In this document: one piece after another, positions 25,912 to 44,217 of the stretch | How the letters are laid out: every line of letters starts with the position of its first letter | Numbering within the stretch: the stretch's first letter is position 1 | Origin: Pteria penguin | Taxonomy: Eukaryota > Mollusca > Bivalvia > Pterioida > Pteriidae | Assembly: GCA_035048485.1 (NCBI GenBank) | Contig: CM068593.1 | Coordinates: forward strand, 1,749,455 to 1,813,454 | Length of the DNA: 64,000 bases | Direction of reading: 5' to 3' | Notes under the pieces: model-generated | Database searches by the model: none | Told to the model about the DNA's origin: nothing | What the model saw: the letters and a program-made list of their open reading frames with translations, nothing else | Made by a program: the position numbers and the translations under genes

Positions 25912-26215
25912 ATGACGTATAAATGAAATCTATTATATAAATAATAGAAATCTATGACATTTAGTAAAAATATATTACATTTACGACATATAGTAGAAGT
26001 GTATGACTTATAGTAGAAATCTACGACATATAGCAGAAATCTACGATATATAGTAGAAATCTACGGCATTTAGTAGGAATCTATGACATATGGTAGGAGT
26101 CTATGACATATGGTAGAAATCTACAACATGTAATAGAAATCTATGACGGTTAGTAGAAATCTATGACAGTTAGTAGAAATCTACGACATATAGTAGAAAT
26201 ATATGACTGAAATTG
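25912..26215 (+). repeat. 21 bp minisatellite (right part)
   Basis: Unit TAGTAGAAATCTATGACATA plus T, about 14 diverged copies. The same unit occurs at 25459-25511, so two SINEs split the original array. Confidence 0.9.
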
Positions 26216-26317
26216 GACTAAAGAAAATAATCGAGAAACACAATATTATCACTTGATTGATTATGCGACGCTCTGGACTATTTCTGGCCGAGGACAAAGG
26301 GAAATGCCAACTCGATA

Positions 26318-26602
26318 GCGCCCTTTGGTAGAGAATGGAATAGCGGGTTTTGGTAGAGAATGAAATAGCGGCCTTTGGTAGAGAATGGAATAGCGGGCTT
26401 TGGTAGAGAATGAAATAGCGGCCTTTGGTAGAGAATGGAATAGCGGGCTTTGGTAGAGAATGAAATAGCGGCCTTTGGTAGAGAATGGAATAGCGGGCTT
26501 TGGGAGAGAATGGAATAGCGGGCTTTGGTAGAAAATGGAATAGCAGGCTTTGGTAAAGGATGGAATAGCGGCCTTTGGTAGAGAATGGAAAAGCGGGGTT
26601 TT
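26318..26602 (+). repeat. 25 bp minisatellite with dimeric higher-order pattern
   Basis: Unit CTTTGGTAGAGAATGGAATA then GCGGG alternates with a form reading GAATGAAATAGCGGC, so the left part repeats as 50 bp dimers. Confidence 0.9.
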
Positions 26603-27289
26603 AGGAATACAACTTATTAATTTTTACACGTCTTTTTTCTGTCTATTTTAAGTTCACGGGAAAGTTTTGGATTGTCTTAAGTTTTCACCATACCAGCGTA
26701 AGTACACTATAATTATCCCTTACAATATCAAAATTTGAAAGATTCCTCATTTTCCTAATAGAAACACCCATAATGATAGGTACATGACGTCATAGCCATA
26801 ATGGCACGAAACAATTTCTATCGATGCGTCATCTTTGTCCATTCATTTCCTGTAAATCTACATCGGTTTCCATTGGCTTGGATGACGTCACAACGCACCA
26901 TCATTTCGAATTCAAATGAAAAACTAGATCTTTTCTAAACAGTTCACCTAGTCTCATACCTTAAAACTCTGTTCCCTATGTTTCCCCCGTTAACACACTC
27001 ACATATTATGAATTTTTTGTTTCTCGTAGAATGTCCCTCAGTTTTTTTCTAAACAAAAGCATGAAGTTAAGTAAATAGATTGATGAAAATATAATGTAAA
27101 TATAAAGATCCCTAGAAAAAATCCTCATTTACTTTTTTTTTCATAAAATCCACAATGTTTGAAATGCATACGATGTTTAATGAAAGTGGATTTTGTAGAT
27201 TTAATCAAGGCAACGTTGAATAACATTTACAGCATTACGAGTGAAACCAGTGGAGCGTTGACATGTCGCCCAATGACCTGGTGTAAGTA
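26603..27289. other. No gene; possible diverged MITE relative
   Basis: 26780-26900 shares word order with the 175 bp inverted-repeat element (ATGACGTCAT, TCATTTCCTGTAAATCTAC, GATGACGTCAC) but has no clear ends. Confidence 0.4.
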
Positions 27290-28948
27290 CAACAAATAAT
27301 TATATCATGCCAACATACTATGACAATATAATAATATAATAGTAGGTCAACATACTAAGCAGAGTCAAAACTAAATATATACTATGCCGATCCAGCGTAC
27401 ATTGTCGAATCATAGAAGATACTATGCCAATTATATTAAGAAAAGTCAAACCTTAGGGAAACTAAATCAATTCATTATACCGCACTGTCATCGAATAGGT
27501 TATGCCAATATAGTGAACAATTTTAAGTTATATAAGAGACAATGCCAATATACTAAGCAGAGTGAAAATTAAGAATACACTATGCCAATTCCGTGTACTG
27601 TGGTAAGTCATAGAAGGGACGATGTCAACATACTGAGCAGAGTCAAAATTAAGGACAAACTAAACCAATTCAGTATACAGTGCTGTCATAGAATGGACTA
27701 TGCCAACATAGTGAGCTTTTTTAAGTCATAGAAAGGGCTATACCAATATACTAAACAGAGTCTATACTAAGATTATATTATGCCAATTCAGTGTACAGTG
27801 GTAAGTCAAAGAAGAGATTATGCCAATATATTAAGAAGAGTCAAAACTAAGGACAAACTAAACCAATGCAGTTGATACAGTGTTGTCATAGAATGGGCTT
27901 TGCCAACATAGTGACCTTTTTTTAAGTAATAGAGAGAATAGAAAAAGTAAACGCTGAAAATAGTATATACCGATTCAGAATACAGTGTTAAGTCATTGAA
28001 TAGGCTATTTCAACATAGTTAACAATTGTAAGTTAAAGACGAGAGTATGCCAATATACTTAGCATAGTCATACCTATATGAATATACTATGCCAATTCAG
28101 AGTACAGTGTTAAGTCATAGAAATACTATGCCATTATAGTGAGCGATTTCATGTCATAGAAGAGACTTCCCCAATATACTATGCAGAGTCAAAACTAAGA
28201 ATATACTGTGCCAATTCAGTGTACAGTATGAAGTCATAGAATAGTCTACGCCAACGTACTGAGCAGTTTTATGTCTTAGAAGAGATTATACCAACATAGT
28301 GAGCAATATCAAAACTTAGAATAGAATATCCCAATTTACGATACAATGTTAGATTATAGAAGATACCATTTTCACATACCAAGCACATTTAATAGACTAT
28401 GCCGACATAATTAATAGCGCTTAATAACAGATAAGCCTAAAATAACATAGGGTACAGCATTAATTCTTAGAAATAATCATGCTGGCATAGTTTACAATTT
28501 TAAGTCATAGAATAAACTATATAAAGTCAGCGCACAGCTTTATGCCATACAGTAGGCTATGTCAATAGAATGTAAGTCATACATATACTATGCCAACTAG
28601 GTGCACAGAGTTAAGTCAAAGAACGGGTTTTGACAACATTGTGAGTAATGATAAGTTATATAACTAAAAATAGTGTATAGATTTCATTATTCCAAACGAT
28701 TGCACAATGTTGGGTCAGAGAACAACTATTAAACATAGTGAATAGCATTAAGTCATAAGGCAGACGATGCCATAAAAAATTATCGGTGTTTTATCATATA
28801 ATAGACTATGCAAGTGTAATGACCAGCATAAGGATATAGAATAGACTATGCCAAGAAAGTGCACTGTTTTTCATTAATAGAATAGGATTTGGCAAAAGAA
28901 TGGGCAATGATGAGACACATAATAGATATTACGAATACTTGTGTGAAG
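27290..28948 (+). repeat. Degenerate tandem repeat region leading into the 60 bp array
   Basis: Irregular recurrences of ACTATGCCAAYATAGTGAGC, AAGTCATAGAATAG and AGAGTCAAAACTAAG throughout. The same words build the 60 bp unit to the right, so this appears to be its diverged older part. Confidence 0.85.
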
Positions 28949-29675
28949 TCATAGAGCATATTATGCCACCCAAATCAAGATTATGCTAAATAGTGCATAG
29001 TGTGAAGTCATAGAGCATACTATGCCACCCAAATCAAGATTATGCTAACATAGTGCATAGTGTGAAGTCATACAGCATACTATGCCACCCAAATCAAGAT
29101 TATGCTAACACAGTACATAGTATTAAGTCATAGAGCATACTATGCCACCCAAATCAAGATTATGCTAACATAGTACATAGTGTTAAGTCATAGAGCATAC
29201 TATGCCACCCAAATCAAGATTATGCTAACATAGTGCACAGTGTTAAGTCATAGAGCATACTATGCCACCCAAATCAAGATTATGCTAACATAGTACATAG
29301 TGTTAAGTCATAGAGCATACTATGCCACCCAAATCAAGATTATGCTAACATAGTGCATAGTGTTAAGTCATAGAGCATACTATGCCACCCAAATCAAGAT
29401 TATGCTAACATAGTGCACAGTGTTAAGTCATAGAGCATACTATGCCACCCAAATCAAGATTATGCTAACATAGTACATAGTGTTAAGTCATAGAGCATAC
29501 TATGCCACCCAAATCAAGATTATGCTAACATAGTGCATAGTGTCAAGTCATAGAGCATACTATGCCACCCAAATCAAGATTATGCTAACATAGTGCATAG
29601 TGTTAAGTCATAGAGCATACTATGCCACCCAAATCAAGATTATGCTAACATAGTGCATAGTGTTAAGTCATAGAA
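28949..29675 (+). repeat. 60 bp tandem array, ~12 copies
   Basis: Unit begins TATGCTAACATAGTGCATAG and contains AAGTCATAGAGCATACTATG and CCACCCAAATCAAGAT; neighbouring units are 95-100% identical. Confidence 0.97.
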
Positions 29676-30119
29676 TATATTGAGTACCAAAAGGTGTGTT
29701 CCCGAAACGTCGCAAAAATTTTAATGATGCAGTGTTAATTAGATGTGAACGGGGCCCACTAAGTGGTAAACATTGGGGTAGTTTACCTGTGTTGATCAGC
29801 ATATACATGTATTCAAAGTAAAATATATGAGAGAACTGAAAAATTTGTAATCAAGCATTTCTCAATATAATGATAACATTCATAAATATATAAATCTTAG
29901 CGCATTTTAAGATTTATTAGCATATCAAGCATAATCATGAATATATAATAAACATTGCAATATTGCGGTAAACAAGTTCAAAGAAAAATATCATTTCATA
30001 ATAATGTCACTGCCACATTCATTTTCACCTAACACGATGTCCACTTTTATAATGTACTGAACACGACGCCACTTTTATAATTCAATGGACACGATGTCAC
30101 TTCTACTATTCTAAATGAA

Positions 30120-30645
30120 TTAGTTGTGGTTCGAAGTCTGCGTAGTCCATCACGTCTATGAGTGCTTGTTGATACCGGTCTTTCAATGTTGCAAGGCGGC
30201 GGTCGATGGTCGGGTACCTCTTTGCCTTTGGTCTGGTGGTGCCTCTTGCTGCGCACTGAATTCTGTTGATCTCTTTGACGTTCTGTATACGTCAGGACGA
30301 TGGTGTAGATATTCGGATGTGCATGTTGGAGTATTTTCTTGAGTTTTCTTTACCATACCTCTAGGTTGTTGGTTGTTCGCGGTCCTTGAGTTCTAAAGTG
30401 GTTCTAGAGTAGTCTCTCGCCTTCTACCCATTGTTCAGTCACGTAGTTGGTGAATCGCTCTGTCAGGCTGGTGATGCCGGCTTCATCTATGTCTGCTAGG
30501 GCTTGGAACCAAACGTCTTCGATAGCGTCGACGGGGAATGAATGGAAGAAAGGCTGTTTGCGTACGAATGTCATTTCTGACGTTGTCATTCTCTGTGTAT
30601 AGAATCTGAAGCCCCGTGGTCTGCGCTACTCGTGTATTTATGATT
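30120..30645 (-). pseudogene. MULE-type transposase C-terminal fragment, disrupted
   Basis: Minus-strand fragments: GLQILYTENDNVRNDIRTQ and TAFLPFIP in one frame, then after a one-base shift VDAIEDVWFQALADIDE, YVTEQWVEGERLL, stop, NHFRTQGPRTTNNLEVW, stop, RKLKKILQHAHPNIYTIV. This follows the conserved tail of Mutator-like transposases (FVP..V...W, W then RTNN.LEGWH, HP..). The Trp before NHF and the His after EGW-equivalent are replaced by stops, so it is dead. The N-terminal catalytic part is not visible. Confidence 0.7.
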
Positions 30646-31055
30646 TCAAATAATACATATTAATACATCTGAATATAGTACATTTAATTTCTTCTAATTT
30701 ATCACAACATATTTGTCGTTTGTGAAATAGCAATCTAATTTATTTTGTGATGTGTGAATTTCATAAGAAATTTTACGTTGTCATTTGAACAGCATCATAT
30801 ATAATTGATAAGTGCATATATGTCTTCAGAAATACTCTTTTTTGTCTTACTAGAGTATGTTCAGGTAAGACAGGTAAAATACACTAATTTGATAATTGGT
30901 TACCCCTTGGAAGGCCCCTTACACACCCAAAATTATTAGATAATTAAAATATTTGCGACATATCGGGAATAAACCGTACCAAAGTATTGAAAAACAAGTA
31001 TTACATCTACACAAAAGTATGGAGGCACATTGCAGTCTGCTTTTTGTCGGATATG

Positions 31056-31378
31056 TATCGACTTGCCAGGTGTAATATGGACACTTTTGACAATTATTAA
31101 AACTTCTCAGGTATTCTTATTTTTTCTAATTTGTCAGTTATTGTTCTCCTGTCAAATGTTATGTTAATCCATCAGATGTTGTGTCGATTATCCTGGTATT
31201 ATGTCGACTCTTCAGATGTTATATCGACTTGTCAGCTCTTATGTCGACCTGCCATGTGCTATGTTGACTAGTCAGGTGTTATGTCTACTTGTCATATCTT
31301 ATATCGACTTGCAATATATTATATCGACATGCCAGCTCTTACGTCGACTTGCCATATGTAATGTCGACTTGCCATATA
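31056..31378 (+). repeat. 20 bp degenerate minisatellite
   Basis: Unit TATGTCGACTTGTCAGGTGT, about 15 diverged copies; related words appear at 24850-25262. Confidence 0.8.
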
Positions 31379-31637
31379 TAAAAACCAAGAAAAGTTCAAT
31401 CTAAGTAGAAGTTCAATGTTGATCACAGATGTTTATAGTGAAAACATCTATGATTTTATTTCCCCCCTATTATTTCTACTTTGCATGTCTTTCCCAAATG
31501 AATAATGACAGACTTCCTCAAATTCAGAATATTAATAAATGGATTATAGTAGAAATTGTGTACAATGTTTGAAAAAAATTTCTGTTAACAATAAACGTAT
31601 GAAATAAAACAAATTATTTTGTTTCCTCTATTTGCAG

Positions 31638-36085
<4,448 letters not shown>

Positions 36086-36150
36086 TGAGAAATAAATGAC
36101 ATATATCTGCGTGAAATAGATTGTTGATTTCAGCAAACAGTAAAGAAAAT

Positions 36151-36330
36151 AACCAAAAAAAAAAAAAAAAGAAAAAAAAGAAAAGGCAACAACAACAACA
36201 ACCACAACAATAACAACAAATGAAGCCCAAACCCACCCACCCACCCCTTCTTCTTAAAAAAAAATAATAAATTAATTAAAAATAAATAAATAAATAAATA
36301 ATAATAGAAAAAAAAAAGAAAATAATCAAA
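36151..36330 (+). repeat. A-rich, CAA, CCA and AAAT low complexity
   Basis: Several simple motifs in series, just downstream of the AATAAA at 36091. Confidence 0.92.
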
Positions 36331-36607
36331 TAATAATGAGAAGTCAATTTAATGATAATAAATCGACTAAACAACTCCCTATTAGCAAGCATGTACCTAT
36401 TCTTCTGTTTGTGTAGTCCGCTTGCGGTAAGTTAAGGGTAATTTTCGGTTTAAGAGACAAGTCGATGATAGTAACCTTCGAGCATTTTAGCGACCATAAA
36501 CCACAATGTGGTACGACATAAAAATATTCTTCACTGATTGAAACGTCGATTACCAGTGCTCAAAATTGATATTCAATTTCATTTTAAAGACTTCATAATT
36601 GCATTTA

Positions 36608-38371
36608 AAGGTAACACAGGTACAATATATTACAACTAACCTCTAACTAAAGGTAACATGGGTACAATATATTACAACTAACCTCTAACTAAAGGTAACA
36701 CATGTACAATATATTACAACTAACCTCTAACTAAATGTAACACGGGTACAATATTTTACAACTAACCTCTAACTAAAGGTAACACAGGTATAATATATTA
36801 CAACTAACCTCTAACTAAAGGTAACACGGGTACAATATATTACAACTAACCTCTAACTAAAGGTAACACATGTACAATATATTACAACTAACCTCTAACT
36901 AAAGGTAACACAGGTACAATATATTACAACTAACCTCTAACTAAAGGTAACACGGGTACAATATATTACAACTAACCTCTAACTAAAGGTAACACATGTA
37001 CAATATATTACAACTAACCTCTAACTAAAGATAACACGGGTACAATATATTACAACTAACCTCTAACTAAAGGTAACACGGGTACAATATATTACAACTA
37101 ACCTCTAACTAAAGGTAACACATGTACAATATATTACAACTAACCTCTAACTAAAGGTAACACGGGTACAATATATTACAACTAACCTCTAACTAAAGGT
37201 AACACAGGTACAATATATTACAACTAACCTCTAACTAAAGGTAACACAGGTACTATATATTACAACTAACCTCTAACTAAAGATAACACGGGTACAATAT
37301 ATTACAACTAACCTCTAACTAAAGGTAACACGGGTACGATATATTACAACTAACCTCTAACTAAAGGTAACACGGGTACAATATATTAAACTAACCTCTA
37401 ACTAAAGGTAACACATGTACAATATATTACAACTAACCTCTAACTAAAGGTAACACATGTACAATATATTACAACTAACCTCTAACTAAAGGTAACACAT
37501 GTACAATATATTACAACTAACCTCTAACTAAAGGTAACACATGTACAATATATTACAACTAACCTCTAACTAAAGGTAACACATGTACAATATATTACAA
37601 CTAACCTCTAACTAAAGGTAACACAGGTACAATATATTACAACTAACCTCTAACTAAAGGTAACACGGGTACAATATATTACAACTAACCTCTAACTATA
37701 GGTAACACATGTACAATATATTACAACTAACCTCTAACTAAAGGTAACACATGTACAATATATTACAACTTAACTCTAACTAAAGGTAACACAGGTACAA
37801 TATATTACGACTAACTCTAACTAAAGATAACACATGTACAATATATTACGACTAACCTCTAACTAAAGGTAACACAGGTACAATATATTACAACTAACCT
37901 CTAACTTAAGGTAACACGGGTACAATATATTACAACTAACCTCTAACTAAAGGTAACACAGGTACAATATATTACAACTAACCTCTAACTAAAGGTAACA
38001 CGGGTACAATATATTACAACTAACCTCTAACTAAAGGTTACACAGGTACAATATATTACAACTAACCTCTAACTAAAGGTAACACATGTACAATATATTA
38101 CAACTAACCTCTAACTAAAGGTAACATATGTATAATATATTACAACTTACCTCTAACTAAAGGTAACACATGTACAATATATTTCAACTAACCTCTAACT
38201 AAAGGTAACACATGTACAGTATATTACAACTAACCTCTAACTAAAGGTAAGACATGTACAATATATTACTACTAACCTCTAACTAAAGGTAACACAGGTA
38301 GAATATATTACAACTAACCTCTAACTAAAGGTAACACATGTACAATATATTACAACGAACCTCTAACTAAA
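36608..38371 (+). repeat. 42 bp satellite array, ~42 copies
   Basis: Unit AAAGGTAACACNNGTACAAT then ATATTACAACTAACCTCTAACT. Units differ mainly at two bases (GG, AG or AT before GTAC), giving three sub-types in mixed order. Begins 523 bp after the stop of the putative secreted gene. Confidence 0.97.
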
Positions 38372-38482
38372 TGAGATATTTTTAGTCCCAAGTGTATAAA
38401 AAAATAAATTGAACGGAGCATGACGTGTTTACGTATGAACAAATTCGCTTATTGTAAAGGACACTTAGTCTGTGTTTGAGGC

Positions 38483-38805
38483 AGTCAAGTGTCGGTTGTA
38501 ATAAGGGGTCCGTCAAGTGCCGTTTTTAATAAGGGTCCGTCAAGTGTCGGTTGTAATAAGGATTCTGTCAAGTGTCGTTTGTAATAAGGGGTCCGTCAAG
38601 TGCTGGTGTAATAAGGGGTCCGTCAGGTGCCGGTTGTAATAAGGGGTCCGTCAGGCGTTAGTTGTAATAAGGGGTCCGCCAAGTGGCGGTTGTAATAAGG
38701 GGTCTGTCAAGTGCCGGTTGTAATAAGGAGTGCGACAAGTGTCGGTTGTAATAAGGGGTCCGCCAAGTGTCGATTGTAATAAGGGGTTTATCAAGAGTCG
38801 GTGGT
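38483..38805 (+). repeat. 28 bp minisatellite, ~11 copies
   Basis: Unit GTCAAGTGTCGGTTGTAATA then AGGGGTCC, with point variants. Sits 110 bp after the 42 bp array. Confidence 0.92.
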
Positions 38806-41473
<2,668 letters not shown>

Positions 41474-41530
41474 AGTGAGATCAGGTGCCCGGGGAGAGTG
41501 AGCATCTCCTGCTTGCTAGCAACACCCATC
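41474..41530 (-). repeat. ~58 bp dispersed module at the 3' end of RT family 1 copy 3
   Basis: Homology to the other RT family 1 copies stops right after this module (GATCTCACTT), unlike copies 1, 2 and 4, which continue about 150-200 bp further. Confidence 0.82.
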
Positions 41531-41655
41531 ACTTATACCCCGTAGAAAGAGTCAAATCGTGTGAATTCCATATGGATTTATATATGGAGAAGTCGAAGTA
41601 GGTAACCTTCTAGTATAGAAGGTGTCAAATCTGTGTTAAGTGATCGGAATCGGTC

Positions 41656-43372
41656 TCAGTCCAGAATATCATTTAAAAGTCTGGATAATGAGATATCATA
41701 TGCAGTTATAAGAGTCTCGTAACGACCGTAGAACTTCCTCAGTGACGATGCTAGTCTAGCACATATATAACCGTGGTTGAGCAGCTTAACTGAAAGTCGC
41801 CTAGCCCTCAGAACAAAGTCATTGTAATTTGAACATGCTCTGGAATAACGTATTATCTGAGATATGAATACGCCGTATGCGGGCGATGATGGAATGTTGC
41901 TACTTATGAAAGGAAAGTTTGTGATAGCGAAATTGAAATCGTCACGTTTGTCATAGAGTGAGGTGTTCAATTGACCATTAATGTCGAAAGACAACATAAT
42001 ATCTAAATACGAAGTAGAATTACTAGTGTCTGTGGTTTCTTTGACCTCCAGTTCACTTGGATAGATGATGCTAAGGTAATCCGCGAATGAAGGATTATTA
42101 ATTGAAATCTAGTCATCTATATATCTGTAAGTAAAATTGAAGCCAAGAGCCAATTGTTTTTTTTTTTCCTTGCGAAAGCAAAGACTGAATGAATTCAGCT
42201 TCGTATGAGTAAAGGAATATGTCAGCCAGAAGCGGAGCACAGTTAGTGCCCATTGGAATGCCGACAATTTGTTGAAAAACCTTACCTCCAAACACCACAA
42301 AAATGTTATCGATAAGAAAGTTCAACATCTGGATGACAGCTGTTTCAGTGTATTTATTTTTGGAATCAGAATTTTCCCTAACAAAGTAAGTTTTATCGTG
42401 GCCTATTACTATATATTTGCATTTGCGGCTTCCGTTTTACTAGTAAATGCATTTTGAATAATTTCCGCTAATCTGTCTTTTAATTTCTGATGAGGGATGG
42501 TTGTGTAAAGAGTCGAAAAGTCAAAAGACTTGATGGAGTGAATTTTAGTAAAACTTTTTGATTTTAGATGTTCTAACAACTCTTTTGAATTTTTAAGGAT
42601 CCACATTTGATTAATTCCACTTCTGGAATATACTGTTTCGCAGTATCTATGAAGGCCAGATTTAATTTCTGATAATATTTTTGTGAGTAGCATCGATACA
42701 GATTTTGTGGAACACTTCGAGGAACCAGCGATAAAGCGTTGTTTGTAAGGAGCTTTGTGCATTTTTGGAATGCAGTACAAATATGGAAGTTCTAAATTCA
42801 ATTTATTTGAGTCAATACCAAACCTATTGAGGACAGATTTATGATTTTCGAGTACTTCCGAAACCGAAAAGTTCGTGAGAGTATAAGTAGGATTTCCTGG
42901 AGCTGAATTTAATCCTAATTCTTTCACTAGGCTGTCAAAGTAATATTTCTTACAAGTAAATGTATAATTATTAGATGCTTTATCTGCTGGTGTAATGATA
43001 TAATGTTCTTGGAGGAAGGTAAGTTCTCTGACAACATCAGGTTCTTTAAAAATAGATTCGAATCTGGTGTTTACAGAATCTTGTAATTTTTTAATTTTTG
43101 ATCTCAGCAGTATTGCAATAGATTTTATCCATTCCGAAAGAGTGTCGACTTGTACTTCCTCTCTTTTTGCCCATCGTGTGGCATATTCTCAAAATTTTGG
43201 CTCCATGTGAATGATCTGGGTTCTCTGTATTTTGGACCTTTAAGTAAAAGTTCTCTTAATTTAGTGTTTTTAACTATATCGAGATCACCAGTAATGACAT
43301 GGCCACAAGGAGAATATACGAACTTAGATGAGGAACATGCACAAGGTTGAGGATGGCATGCAGAGTTGCTAA
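41656..43372 (-). pseudogene. Reverse transcriptase ORF of RT family 1, disrupted
   Basis: Read 5' to 3' on the minus strand: a Cys-rich start CHPQPCACSSSKF, TGDLDIVKNTKLRELLLKGP, a small deletion with frameshift after FTWSQNF, AKREEVQVDTLSEW, EHYIITPADKASNN, LPYLYCIPKMHKAPYKQRFI, SRSGINQMWILKNS, SFDFSTLYTTIPH (RT block A), a frameshift near 42432, MLNFLIDNIFVVFGG, GIPMGTNCAPLLADIF (block B), a frameshift at an A tract near 42165, YIDD (catalytic box) followed at once by TAG, then YPSELEVKETTD, LYDKRDDFNF and RLLNDILD stop at 41656-41658. At least four disabling changes; otherwise long stretches remain open, suggesting a fairly young inactive copy. Confidence 0.8.
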
Positions 43373-44217
43373 TTATAAGATCAAGACACTGTAGAAACCC
43401 TTTGTAATTATAAATTGTGGATGCAACTGATTGCGTGTAAATTTGTCATTCATTGCCCTTACACCATGTCTTGATATTGTCATATACGACAATGTAATGA
43501 ACAATATATGTCAAATTCTTCATGTAAAAATGCTTTTAAGGTATCCAACAATCACCTCTTTTAAAGGATGATGCACTTTCGTTTTCTAACATGTCGCCTT
43601 GAGAAACCTATTGATGTTTGTTTATGATTATTTATATGGTTTCAAATGTGTCAATTGAATGCTCCCATTAAGTTGCGTGTCAGTTAATCGGGTAAACCAC
43701 ACCATTTGAGATAATGGTGTGGTTTACCTGGGTTCTCTGTATTTTGGACCTTTAAGTAAAAGTTCTCTTAATTTAGTGTTTTTAACTATATCGAGATCAC
43801 CAGTAATGACATGGCCACAAGGAGAATATACAAAATTAGATGAGGAACATGCACACGGTTGAGGATGGCATGCAGAGTTGCTTAGATCAAGACACTGTAG
43901 AAAACCTTTGTAATTATAAATTTTGGATGCAACTGATTGCGTGTAAATTTGTCATTCATTGCCCTTACACCATGTCTTGATATTGTCATATACGACAATG
44001 TAATGAACAATATATGTCAAATTCTTCATGTAAAAATGCATTTAAGGTATCCAACAATCACCTCTTTTAAAGGATGATGCACTTTCGTTTTCTAACATGT
44101 CGCCTTGAGAAACATATTGATGTTTGTCTATGATTATTTATATGGTTTCAAATGTGTCACTTGAATGTTCCCAGTAAGTTGCGTGTCAGTTAATCGGGTA
44201 AACCACACCATTTGAGA
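43217..44217 (-). repeat. Direct duplication (~500 bp) of RT element 5' end
   Basis: 43217-43711 and 43727-44217 are tandem near-identical copies (a few substitutions, one 6 bp indel). Between them lies a perfect hairpin: GGTAAACCACACCATT, loop TGAGAT, AATGGTGTGGTTTACC. Confidence 0.92.

Larger units (their letters stand above)
41474..44217 (-). mobile_element. RT family 1 copy 3, longest copy, with tandemly duplicated 5' end
   Basis: Minus-strand retroelement with most of a single ORF (41656-43372), a 5' leader (43373-43711) and a second, upstream copy of leader plus N-terminal coding (43727-44217). The 3' UTR ends at 41474, immediately after the ~58 bp module, and lacks the terminal ~200 bp of other copies. 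Single-ORF layout, 5' truncation of sibling copies and partial tandem or inverted terminal structures are compatible with a Penelope-like element, but class assignment needs a search. Confidence 0.8.

Noticed and set aside
36608..38371. CRISPR-like regular array (also 28949-29675)
   Set aside because: Units are contiguous without unique spacers and the context is a eukaryotic genome; these are satellites.
36608..38371. Telomeric or subtelomeric repeat because of TAACC words
   Set aside because: The 42 bp unit has isolated TAACC words, not tandem TTAGGG-type repeats.
41474..44217. Hammerhead ribozyme in the RT element ends, as known for Penelope-like elements
   Set aside because: I looked for CTGATGA and GAAAC cores in the right spacing and did not find a convincing pair by eye.
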